DNA of 8,136 nt from an uncultured Atopobium sp. (GCA_946647055.1 CAMPCT010000087.1:1-8136); one strand, 5' to 3'; positions 1 to 5,719 are shown, numbered from the stretch's first letter. The notes: generated by a model not told the origin, from the sequence alone. Translations and numbers: made by a program.

Positions 1-21
1 TTCGCGTAAGAGACATCGCGA

Positions 22-882
22 CTAGTCGTCAGTCTCCTCGTAGTAGTAGGAGTAGTCGATGCCCTTCATAAACAGCTCCCTATCGTCGATTCGGCCGGTC
101 AAGGCACCCGTAATCAAGGCGCGGATGGGCTTGGCGTCAATGACGCTTCGCTCCATGGCCTTGAGATACTCCTGCTTGTCAATGAGCCGCCAGTCAACGC
201 AGAGATGCAACCGCTGCTTCAGCAGCATATCGAGCCAGATCCTTGTGGCCCTACCGTTCCCCTCCATGAAGGGGTGTGCGATGTTCATCTCGACGTACTT
301 GTCGACAATCTCGGTCGCGGTAGTGTCGGGCATGGCCTCAATCCGAGCGAACGTCTCGTCGAAGTACCTCCAGTTGGCAAATTGGAATCCGCCCTTGGAG
401 ATGTTCTTCGTCCTGATCTTGCCCGCAAAGTCGTAGAGGCCGTCAAACAGAAACGCGTGAATCTGCTGCAGCCCCTTCACGGTCCCGACGAAATCCTCGT
501 CAAGGACGGGACTGTCCCACAATTCGTATGCGCGTCGCTTGCTCTGCTCGTCGAGCGGACTCATCTTTCCCGCAATCCAGTCGGGAAAGCCCGCGCGAAC
601 CTTTCTGGGCAGAACCATGATGAGCGCGTCAACGCCCTCCTGCCCGATGCAGTCGCTCAGATACCTCTTGCCATCGGAGGCAATCAGCCTCAGTTGTCTA
701 CAAAACGTATTCAGCTCAGGGTTCCGACGTTTGCAGGCATTCCAATAGATGCGCGGGTTCTTGCTGTCCGTCAGTGCCGCAACCACGTCAACTGCAGAGT
801 AAAGCCAGCGCGAATCGTCATCGTCCCAAATTGCTCGGACAGCGGTCTTGTTGAAGTATCGAACCGAGGTCTTTCGGGTCAT
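22..882 (-). CDS. BRO-N-like domain fused to Fic AMP transferase (class III, autoinhibited)
   Basis: A 286-residue protein. Residues about 8-105 resemble the BRO family N-terminal domain (IWDDDDSRWLYSAVDVV, then DGKRYLSDC), a putative DNA-binding module. Residues about 110-286 form a Fic domain with the catalytic motif HPFMEGNGRATR at 203-214. His203 is the expected catalytic base, Glu207 the metal ligand, and Arg211 the ATP phosphate contact. The flap-like segment ISKGGFQFAN (161-170) precedes it. The C-terminus carries SYYYE at 278-282, matching the (S/T)xxxE inhibitory helix of class III Fic proteins such as Neisseria NmFic, so the enzyme is probably autoinhibited until it modifies itself (Tyr279 aligns with the NmFic auto-AMPylation site). 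Known FicT-type relatives AMPylate DNA gyrase and topoisomerase IV; the target here is an inference. The start is placed at 882 because AGGAAAGGA lies 8 bases upstream; 40 further in-frame codons upstream run through the promoter and operator and are not believed. No separate antitoxin gene is adjacent. Confidence 0.9.
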   Translation of the reverse strand: MTRKTSVRYFNKTAVRAIWDDDDSRWLYSAVDVVAALTDSKNPRIYWNACKRRNPELNTFCRQLRLIASDGKRYLSDCIGQEGVDALIMVLPRKVRAGFPDWIAGKMSPLDEQSKRRAYELWDSPVLDEDFVGTVKGLQQIHAFLFDGLYDFAGKIRTKNISKGGFQFANWRYFDETFARIEAMPDTTATEIVDKYVEMNIAHPFMEGNGRATRIWLDMLLKQRLHLCVDWRLIDKQEYLKAMERSVIDAKPIRALITGALTGRIDDRELFMKGIDYSYYYEETDD

Positions 883-901
883 GGCGTGTGTCCTTTCCTG
901 T

Positions 902-920
902 TGTCTACAAATTGTAGACA
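902..920. promoter_or_regulatory. 19-bp operator-like palindrome over the Fic -10 box
   Basis: TGTCTACAA-A-TTGTAGACA is a perfect 9-bp inverted repeat around one base. It covers the -10 box of the BRO-Fic promoter, so a bound protein would block RNA polymerase. The TACA...TGTA core loosely recalls BlaI/MecI/CopY-type operators, but the BRO-N-like domain of the Fic protein itself or the XRE protein encoded upstream are equally possible binders. The binder is unknown. Confidence 0.65.
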
Positions 921-939
921 TCCGGAAAACGTAGGGCAA
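902..939 (-). promoter_or_regulatory. Promoter of the BRO-Fic gene
   Basis: Read on the minus strand there is a -35 box TTGCCC (934-939), a 17-bp spacer and a -10 box TACAAT (911-916). Transcription would begin near 904, giving a leader of about 20 bases before the start codon at 882. The -10 box lies inside the operator at 902-920. The spacing is ideal and the boxes are close to consensus, but the promoter is read by eye. Confidence 0.65.
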
Positions 940-990
940 GTTGGTTGTCGCCCCTTTGTTGTTTCGAGCGGCCTCCGAGCCCGGGCACGA

Positions 991-1065
991 CAGCGTACAC
1001 AATTCGACCTAAGCTCTCACGTTTCCGCAGGATACGCGAAAGCTTAGGTCGAATTGTGTACACTG
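991..1065. repeat. 25-bp inverted repeat with 25-bp loop between the XRE and Fic genes
   Basis: The arms at 991-1015 and 1041-1065 are complementary at 24 of 25 positions (the mismatch is at 994). The outer parts contain the self-complementary octamer GTGTACAC. The 25-base loop contains TTTCCGC and GCGAAA, which could extend the stem with a bulge. The element lies 29 bases after the XRE stop codon and upstream of the Fic promoter. It could end XRE transcription as a long-stem hairpin (there is no clear T-run), or be a MITE or a head-to-head pair of transposon ends. The sequence does not decide between these. Confidence 0.75.
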
Positions 1066-1094
1066 TTGAGCACGAGATCTTCACGTGAGGGACG

Positions 1095-1886
1095 TCACGG
1101 CAAATCGTTAGTCGGCCTGTCTAAATAGAACTGCTCCTTGGTCCACTCGTCAAAGTAATACGTATGCCCTGGGTGCACGAGGGCCATGCCCGAGAACAAA
1201 ACGAACTCCACGTCGTTGTCGTCGGTTATCTCCCCAACGAGACCCTCAGGGCATTCATCCAGCAAATCGTAGTCGACACCAAACAGTTCGAAAGTGGCAT
1301 TGGCCTCGCTCTCAATGAGAGAGAGGATGATTTCTTCCATAACCGTGTGTGCAACTATGCATTCACCGCTCTTTGCCTGCGCGCGAAGCCTCTTGATGAA
1401 AAACACGAGGGCATACATGAACTCGTAGTCATATCGAGTGAGGAACTGAGGGGGTAGGTCTCCGGCAAGCCAAGAAAAGCCTAGTTCGCCCAGATGGGTA
1501 CCTTTCGGTCGTGTAGACAGCTCTGCAAGATCTTCTTTGGCGTGGTCGAGCACAATGTCGCTGCCAAGGGCAAACGATGCGGCCGTAATACGGCCGTAAG
1601 TGTTGTACAGATACGTCGACCAAGCCTTATGAGATTCGTCAATGCCACTCAGCGGATCATCCTCGACGATCGTTTCGTCATTCGGCAGTTCTTTCCAGTC
1701 CAAGACCTTCAACACTTTTGGAACCTTGTCAGAGCGAATTGATGCCCCAGACTCATAACGTGACCAGGTCTTCGTTCCCACGCCTGCTTTTCTCGCCGCT
1801 TCCTCAATCGTAAGGCCTAATGATTCGCGACGAGCCTTTATGGCCTCCCCGAGCTCTGGTGAACCTTGGCTTCTCTTAGGTGGCAT
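1095..1886 (-). CDS. XRE-type HTH protein with an unrecognised C-terminal domain
   Basis: A 263-residue protein. Residues about 12-64 form an XRE/Cro-type helix-turn-helix (AIKARRESLGLTIEEAARKA, then TWSRYESG), so it is expected to bind DNA in the cytoplasm as a repressor or sensor. The remaining 190 residues, mostly helical with an acidic stretch near 207-228, match no family I recognise; there are no membrane segments, zinc ligands or obvious catalytic motifs. The start at 1886 is chosen over the in-frame ATG eight codons earlier because AAAGGAG stands 5 bases before it. The gene is divergent from the toxin-antitoxin operon across 178 bases, and the Fic gene follows on the same strand after 212 bases with its own promoter. 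It may regulate one or both neighbours, but this is inferred from position alone. Confidence 0.85.
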   Translation of the reverse strand: MPPKRSQGSPELGEAIKARRESLGLTIEEAARKAGVGTKTWSRYESGASIRSDKVPKVLKVLDWKELPNDETIVEDDPLSGIDESHKAWSTYLYNTYGRITAASFALGSDIVLDHAKEDLAELSTRPKGTHLGELGFSWLAGDLPPQFLTRYDYEFMYALVFFIKRLRAQAKSGECIVAHTVMEEIILSLIESEANATFELFGVDYDLLDECPEGLVGEITDDNDVEFVLFSGMALVHPGHTYYFDEWTKEQFYLDRPTNDLP

Positions 1887-1919
1887 ATCTTCTCCTTTAT
1901 GACTGGTCACTATAATGTC

Positions 1920-1947
1920 AGTATATTCATTTCTTGTGAGATGGCAA
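1920..1947 (-). promoter_or_regulatory. Promoter of the XRE-type gene
   Basis: On the minus strand there is a -35 box TTGCCA (1942-1947), a 16-bp spacer and a -10 box TATACT (1920-1925). The transcript would have a leader of about 27 bases. A short inverted repeat TGAC-TG-GTCA (1900-1909) and further TGTCA/TGAC motifs lie just downstream and could be operator half-sites. Confidence 0.5.
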
Positions 1948-2012
1948 GTGGGGGTCCACAGTTGCCAACGCTCGCCTTAGCTGCATATCACGCAACTACG
2001 AAAATGATTTTC

Positions 2013-2047
2013 TTGCCTTTCGTGAATTGTCATCATATAATGACAAT
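2013..2047 (+). promoter_or_regulatory. Promoter and operator of the toxin-antitoxin operon
   Basis: A -35 box TTGCCT (2013-2018), a 17-bp spacer and a perfect -10 box TATAAT (2036-2041) place the transcription start near 2048, about 17 bases before the toxin start codon. ATTGTCAT-N6-ATGACAAT (2026-2047) is a perfect 8-bp inverted repeat that spans the -10 box. This is the arrangement expected for autorepression by the HTH of the antitoxin. A further AT-rich palindrome, AAAAT-G-ATTTT (2001-2011), abuts the -35 box. Confidence 0.7.
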
Positions 2048-2064
2048 ATTAGGAGAGGGAGGGC

Positions 2065-2415
2065 ATGAAACCAAAGGCATCGATCGAGCTATTTCTTCGT
2101 CAGCTCAAGCAGTTTGTCGAGAAGAACTCGTTCATCTTGGTCGAAAGGGAGGCAAGCAAGCAGTTCATGGCAAGCAGGGGCATGTCAATCGAGATGCTCA
2201 GGGACTTGATTCTCTCGTTGGAACCTGCTGATTGTTTCGATGGCCCCGAACCAGACAGAGATCCACGTTATGCGGAGAAGTGGACCATAGCCGAGTTTTC
2301 ACCAACTTACCTAGGTGAGCAGATCTACCTGAAGATGTCTATACGCATCGATATCGAACGAGCAAAATGCCTGTCGGTAAAGGCATATGTAGAAAGAAGA
2401 GACACCAATGACTGA
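2065..2415 (+). CDS. MqsR-like toxin of a type II toxin-antitoxin pair
   Basis: A 116-residue protein with the MqsR family pattern: an N-terminal helical half (residues 5-55, including EMLRDLILSL) followed by a W...F.P...G.QIYLK...L.VK strand half (73-108). E. coli MqsR is 98 residues, so the length is slightly long. MqsR has a RelE/YoeB-like fold and cleaves mRNA, preferentially at GCU in E. coli. Tyr88 and Lys90 in QIYLK and Lys106 near the end correspond in position to conserved MqsR residues; specificity here is unknown. AGGAG (2051-2055) stands 9 bases before the ATG. The toxin gene comes first and overlaps the antitoxin gene by 8 bases, the same order as mqsRA. Assignment rests on remembered family patterns, not on a search. 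Confidence 0.75.
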   Translation: MKPKASIELFLRQLKQFVEKNSFILVEREASKQFMASRGMSIEMLRDLILSLEPADCFDGPEPDRDPRYAEKWTIAEFSPTYLGEQIYLKMSIRIDIERAKCLSVKAYVERRDTND

Positions 2416-3451
2416 GTATGTGGACACCTACTGCCCCGAGTGCGACAAAGAGGTCCATGCCAGCCTTCACGACCAGCTGACCAGCCTCTCCGTACGCGGT
2501 GAGCTTGTCACCTACTCCGAGACCGTCGCCATCTGCCCAGAATGCGGGTCGGCAATTGGCGACGCCCGCATCGAAGGTGCCAACCTCGAACGAGCCTATG
2601 CCATCTACCGCTCGATACATGGTGTCCTCTCCCCTGCCGAAGTCAAGGACCTGCGCCAGTCGTACGGCCTCTCCCTACGCGAGTTCAGCAAGTTCCTTGG
2701 CTTTGGAGAGCAGACAACCTATCGCTACGAGCACGGTGACATCCCCGACCAGTCGCACAACACCACGATGCTGAGCGCCAGGAGCGTGGAGGGGGCTCGC
2801 CTTCTCCTCTCGCAAAACGGCTCGAGGCTGAGCAGCAGGTCAAAGGCAAAGGTGGAGCAGCACATCCAGAATATGGCTGACGGCGCTGCAAGTGAAGTCC
2901 AACCTGGCCCCACCCTCGAGGCGAGGGAAACCGACACCCCCTCTGCTGTGAACGGGTATCGAAGGCTCGACATGGACCGAGTCGCAGCGCTCGCGTTCGA
3001 GCTCGCAAACAGGTGCCATGAGCTGTACTGGACCAAGTTCCAGAAGGCCATGTTCTTTGCCGACATGGTGGGATTCGAGCGCAGCAGTCGCTCGCTCACG
3101 GGGCTCAGCTACGCACACGCCACCTATGGCCCCGTCATGGACCGTAAGGACGAGGTTCGCTATCGCCTTGCCAGCCGCAGGGCTGTGGACTTCCGCGAAT
3201 GTGGTTGGGGTGAGGTGCTTGTCCCCGTACATCAAGAGGGGCAGCCTTTCAGCCCAATGGAGCTGGCGATCATCGCCGAGGTCGCGGATTTCGTCAACTC
3301 CTTCGACACCGCCAGCGAGCTGTCCGATTTCTCGCACGGGCTGAGCTGTTGGAAGGCAAGTGCTGACGGCGAGATCATCGAGTACACGAGCAATGACGGC
3401 GAGGTAGGGAGCGCCATGACCAAGTGGATGGCCCAGCTCGAGACCGCATGA
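2408..3451 (+). CDS. Antitoxin: MqsA-type zinc finger, HTH and Panacea/SocA-like (DUF4065) domain
   Basis: A 347-residue protein in three parts. First, an MqsA/YgiT-type zinc finger with CPEC pairs at Cys9/Cys12 and Cys43/Cys46. Second, an XRE/MqsA-type helix-turn-helix at about 76-122 (LSPAEVKDLRQSYGLSLREF, then TTYRYEHG). Third, after a low-complexity linker (about 155-182), a Panacea/SocA-like DUF4065 domain at about 190-315, with YWTKFQKAMFFADM, YAHATYGPV and LSDFSHGLSCWK as landmarks. In Panacea systems this domain neutralises a cognate toxin, and the zinc finger plus HTH give operator binding as in MqsA. The toxin should be the overlapping MqsR-like protein. Translation is probably coupled through the ATGACTGA overlap, with a weak purine-rich AGAAGAG site. 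Autorepression at 2026-2047 is inferred. Confidence 0.85.
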   Translation: MTEYVDTYCPECDKEVHASLHDQLTSLSVRGELVTYSETVAICPECGSAIGDARIEGANLERAYAIYRSIHGVLSPAEVKDLRQSYGLSLREFSKFLGFGEQTTYRYEHGDIPDQSHNTTMLSARSVEGARLLLSQNGSRLSSRSKAKVEQHIQNMADGAASEVQPGPTLEARETDTPSAVNGYRRLDMDRVAALAFELANRCHELYWTKFQKAMFFADMVGFERSSRSLTGLSYAHATYGPVMDRKDEVRYRLASRRAVDFRECGWGEVLVPVHQEGQPFSPMELAIIAEVADFVNSFDTASELSDFSHGLSCWKASADGEIIEYTSNDGEVGSAMTKWMAQLETA

Positions 3452-3460
3452 CAGACTGCA

Positions 3461-3493
3461 GCTGGGCTGGCGATTGTTGCTCGTCAGCCCAGC
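3461..3493. terminator. Strong hairpin between convergent genes
   Basis: GCTGGGCTG (3461-3469) pairs perfectly with CAGCCCAGC (3485-3493). Inner bases add one G-U pair and three further pairs, closing a 7-base loop at 3474-3480. It starts 9 bases after the antitoxin stop codon and ends 31 bases before the convergent peroxidase stop codon, so it can serve both. No T-run follows, so intrinsic termination is not certain. Confidence 0.55.
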
Positions 3494-3524
3494 ACGTTCG
3501 TCGCAAGTTAGCTGTCACCCGCCC

Positions 3525-4064
3525 CTACAGCAGGGCCTTGACGCACTCCTCAACCTTGGCCATGTCCGCCGTGGGCTCGAAGCGCGCGACGACGTTGCCC
3601 TCGCGATCGATGACGAACTTGGTGAAGTTCCACTTGATGTCGGGCTTCTTGTCCCAGTCGGGGTCGGCCTCGGCAAACATCTTCTCCAGGAGCGGTTTGA
3701 ACTCGTGCTCGTCGAAGCCCTCGAAGCCCTTCTCGGCCTTGAGGAAGGTATAGAGCGGCAGCTCGTTCTCGCCGTTGACGTCGGCTTTCTTCATCTGCGG
3801 GAAGGTCGTGTTGAAGTGCATGGTGCAGAACTCGTGGATCTCGTCGTCGGTGCCGGGGGCCTGCCCGCCAAACTGGTTGCAGGGGATGTCCAGGATCTCG
3901 AGGCCCTGCTCGTGGTAGTCGCGGTACATCTGCTCGATGGGCTCGTACTGGGGCGTGAACCCGCAGCCGGTGGCCGTGTTGACGACCAGGATGACCTTGC
4001 CCTTGTACTCCGCGAGGTTCAGCTCCTCGCCCTTGCCGGTGGTGATGGTGTAGTCGTAGATCAT
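3525..4064 (-). CDS. Glutathione-peroxidase family thiol peroxidase
   Basis: A 179-residue protein, the usual length for the family. NTATGCGFTPQY (29-40) carries the peroxidatic Cys34, and PCNQFGGQAPGTDDEI (61-76) is the family signature. Gln68 and Trp145 (KWNFTKF, 144-150) complete the catalytic set. Cys80 in FCTMHF is placed like the resolving cysteine of thioredoxin-dependent members, so the reductant is more likely thioredoxin than glutathione. The role is reduction of hydrogen peroxide and lipid hydroperoxides in the cytoplasm. Cysteine, not selenocysteine, is encoded at position 34. The start at 4064 is preceded by GAGGG at a 7-base spacing; an in-frame extension of 36 residues upstream lacks family sequence and is rejected. 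The gene is convergent with the antitoxin gene and divergent from the lipid kinase gene. Confidence 0.95.
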   Translation of the reverse strand: MIYDYTITTGKGEELNLAEYKGKVILVVNTATGCGFTPQYEPIEQMYRDYHEQGLEILDIPCNQFGGQAPGTDDEIHEFCTMHFNTTFPQMKKADVNGENELPLYTFLKAEKGFEGFDEHEFKPLLEKMFAEADPDWDKKPDIKWNFTKFVIDREGNVVARFEPTADMAKVEECVKALL

Positions 4065-4180
4065 GGTCGCGCCCTCGTTCTGTCTGTTGATGTGCCTGCC
4101 GACCCTATGGTGCGGCATCCCATATCCAAATGTCAAAGGCGCGTCCTGGCGCCGGTGCCGGAGGGTCTGCAAACCCGCAA

Positions 4181-4215
4181 ATCGCGAAATGATAGTCAGA
4201 CTATCATTTCACGAT
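4181..4215. promoter_or_regulatory. 35-bp near-perfect palindrome upstream of the peroxidase gene
   Basis: Arms at 4181-4197 and 4199-4215 around one central base match at 16 of 17 positions; the inner 12 bp per side (GAAATGATAGTC / GACTATCATTTC) are perfect. A possible minus-strand promoter (TTGTTT, 18-bp spacer, GATAGT) would have its -10 box in the palindrome. It looks like an operator for a dimeric TetR- or MarR-like regulator, or for a metal or peroxide sensor. No regulator is encoded next to it, and a hairpin role is also possible. Confidence 0.65.
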
Positions 4216-4237
4216 TCTGGCCAAAACAACATTGGGG

Positions 4238-4280
4238 GGGTCCCGCCCCTCTCGCGCACGGGTCCCGCCCCCTCGCGCGC
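4238..4280. repeat. GC-rich imperfect tandem repeat, two units
   Basis: GGGTCCCGCCCCTCTCGCGC starts at 4238 and GGGTCCCGCCCCCTCGCGCG starts at 4260. The two units are adjacent, each 21-22 bases, differing mainly by a short indel. The element lies between the palindrome at 4181-4215 and the kinase promoter; its function is unknown. Confidence 0.6.
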
Positions 4281-4308
4281 CCCACACGGCGGCGCCCCCA
4301 CCCGCGCG

Positions 4309-4317
4309 TGATATAGT
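4309..4317 (+). promoter_or_regulatory. Extended -10 promoter of the lipid kinase gene
   Basis: TGATATAGT reads as an extended -10 element (TG-N-TATAGT). No -35 box is recognisable in the very GC-rich sequence 17 bases upstream. A transcription start near 4324 would give a leader of about 36 bases. Confidence 0.45.
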
Positions 4318-4359
4318 CATTCGCAGCCCCTGCCCGCCACGACGCACGCGCGACTCACC

Positions 4360-5088
4360 ATGCCCAACGTCCAACAGATAGCCCAGGAGATGCTCGCCGG
4401 CGTGGAGGTCATCCTCCCCTACTTCGCGGTGCTTGCCACGACGGCCTTCCTCATCCGCTACTTCACCAACATCAAGGACGAGATCTTCCGCAAGCTGCTC
4501 CACATGGTCCTCGTCGTCGCCCTCATGTTCTGGCCGTTCGTGTTCGACCACTGGTACACGGCCGCGCTCACCGCCCTTTTGTGCATCGTGGTCTTCTACC
4601 CCGTGCTTGCCCTGCTCGGACGCATCGACGCCTTCTCCAGCTTTGTCAACGAGCGCTCGACCGGCGAGTTCAAGGCGAGCCTGACGCTGGTGCTGCTCAT
4701 GTATGCCACCGTCCTCGCGCTGTGCTGGGGCTGGCGCGGCGAGCGCATCCTCTCCGTCGCGGCCATCAGCGCCTGGGGCTACGGCGACGCGACCGCCGCC
4801 CTCGTCGGCAAGCGCTTTGGTCGCCATCACATCGAGGGTCGCCTGGTCGAGGGCCGCAAGAGCCTCGAGGGCAGCCTCGCCATGTTCGTGGTCTCGTTTG
4901 TCAGCGTGCTTGTCGTCCTTGTCATCCGCGGCGGCATGACCTGGCCCCACCTGCTGCTCACGGCGCTTGTCACCGCCCTCGTCACCACCGTCGTCGAGCT
5001 CGTCTCGCACCACGGCAACGACACCGTGACCTGCCCGCTTGCCGCGACGGCCGTCCTCATTCCGCTCACGTGGCTGTTGGGAGGGTGA
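4360..5088 (+). CDS. CTP-dependent lipid/polyprenol kinase-like membrane protein
   Basis: A 242-residue protein with about seven membrane segments. It matches the DGK1/SEC59/phytol kinase superfamily (near the CDP-diglyceride synthetase fold): RKLLHM (44-49), AWGYGDATAALVGKRFG (138-154) with Asp143, RKSLEGS (166-172), and a late E...GNDTVTCPLA segment (Glu213, Asp221). These enzymes phosphorylate a membrane lipid alcohol such as diacylglycerol, dolichol or phytol, usually with CTP; the substrate here cannot be told. The start at 4360 has no clear Shine-Dalgarno sequence, so initiation may be weak. It is four bases from the following membrane-protein gene, with which it probably forms an operon. 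Older annotations often call such proteins phosphatidate cytidylyltransferase. Confidence 0.8.
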   Translation: MPNVQQIAQEMLAGVEVILPYFAVLATTAFLIRYFTNIKDEIFRKLLHMVLVVALMFWPFVFDHWYTAALTALLCIVVFYPVLALLGRIDAFSSFVNERSTGEFKASLTLVLLMYATVLALCWGWRGERILSVAAISAWGYGDATAALVGKRFGRHHIEGRLVEGRKSLEGSLAMFVVSFVSVLVVLVIRGGMTWPHLLLTALVTALVTTVVELVSHHGNDTVTCPLAATAVLIPLTWLLGG

Positions 5089-5092
5089 TCGC

Positions 5093-5719
5093 ATGAGCGA
5101 CGCGGCCGACAAGAGCGGCAGCCGGACGCTTCTCGTGTCCGTCCTCATGAGCGCGCCAGGACCGCTCGTCATGGGCCTGGGCTTGCTCGTCGGACGAAGC
5201 TCCACCCAGCTCGCCGACTTCTTCCGACGCAGCGCGGAGCTCTTAGCCATCATCGTGTCGTTCGTGGTCTTTCGCCGGACGCACCGCGAGGGCTTCTCCG
5301 ACCCCGACCTTCGCGTGCAGATGGAGCGCCGGTCCAACTACTTCGTGGGCTGGATGATGTGTCTGAGCGGCTCGTTCATGGTCGCGCTGGCGCTGTTTGG
5401 CGGCAGCGAGGACAAGGGCAACGTCGTGGCCGGCCTTGCCATCGCGGGCATGGGCGCCATCGCCAACACCATCTTCTGGATTCGCTACACCGTGCTCAGC
5501 AAGCGCAGCGACAGCGCGATCCTTGCCGTCCAGAGCCGACTCTACCGGGCAAAGTCGCTGGTCGACATCTGCGTCACCACCGTGCTTGTCGTCGTCATGC
5601 TCATGCCGGGCACCCCGCTTGCCCGCTGGCTCGACCTCGCGGGCTCGCTGGTGGTGGCCCTCTACCTGGTGTGGTGCGGCATCAGGACCGTCCTCGAGAA
5701 CCGACGCGCGGCAGCGTAG
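5093..5719 (+). CDS. CDF-like integral membrane protein lacking usual metal ligands
   Basis: A 208-residue protein with about five to six membrane segments and no C-terminal cytoplasmic domain. It resembles the membrane part of cation diffusion facilitators: STQLADFFRRSAELLA (37-52) fits transmembrane helix 2, and SRLYRAKSLVDICVTT (148-163) fits helix 5. In CDF proteins each helix carries a D/HxxxD zinc site. Here the first ligand of each pair appears as Arg45 and Lys154, while the second is Glu49 and Asp158. Zinc transport is therefore doubtful, and the substrate is unknown. The start at 5093 is preceded by GGGAGGG overlapping the end of the kinase gene, with four bases between the genes, so the two are coupled. 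An alternative is a distantly related membrane protein with a coincidental pattern. Confidence 0.7.
   Translation: MSDAADKSGSRTLLVSVLMSAPGPLVMGLGLLVGRSSTQLADFFRRSAELLAIIVSFVVFRRTHREGFSDPDLRVQMERRSNYFVGWMMCLSGSFMVALALFGGSEDKGNVVAGLAIAGMGAIANTIFWIRYTVLSKRSDSAILAVQSRLYRAKSLVDICVTTVLVVVMLMPGTPLARWLDLAGSLVVALYLVWCGIRTVLENRRAAA

Noticed and set aside
2..21. Short inverted repeat TCGCG/CGCGA after the Fic stop codon as a terminator
   Set aside because: The stem is only 5 bp with no T-run, and the window edge prevents further reading.
883..1002. In-frame 40-codon extension upstream of the Fic start
   Set aside because: It covers the promoter, the operator and part of the inverted repeat, while a good ribosome binding site supports the start at 882.
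205..1047. Long plus-strand open frame opposite the Fic gene
   Set aside because: It shows no family pattern and is antisense to a clear Fic domain gene.
4065..4172. N-terminal extension of the peroxidase
   Set aside because: The family begins at the chosen start, which has a ribosome binding site; the extension has no family or signal-peptide character.
4204..5337. Long minus-strand open frame opposite the lipid kinase gene
   Set aside because: Its protein is a low-complexity, His/Asp/Glu/Arg-rich shadow typical of the reverse frame of GC-rich membrane-protein genes.
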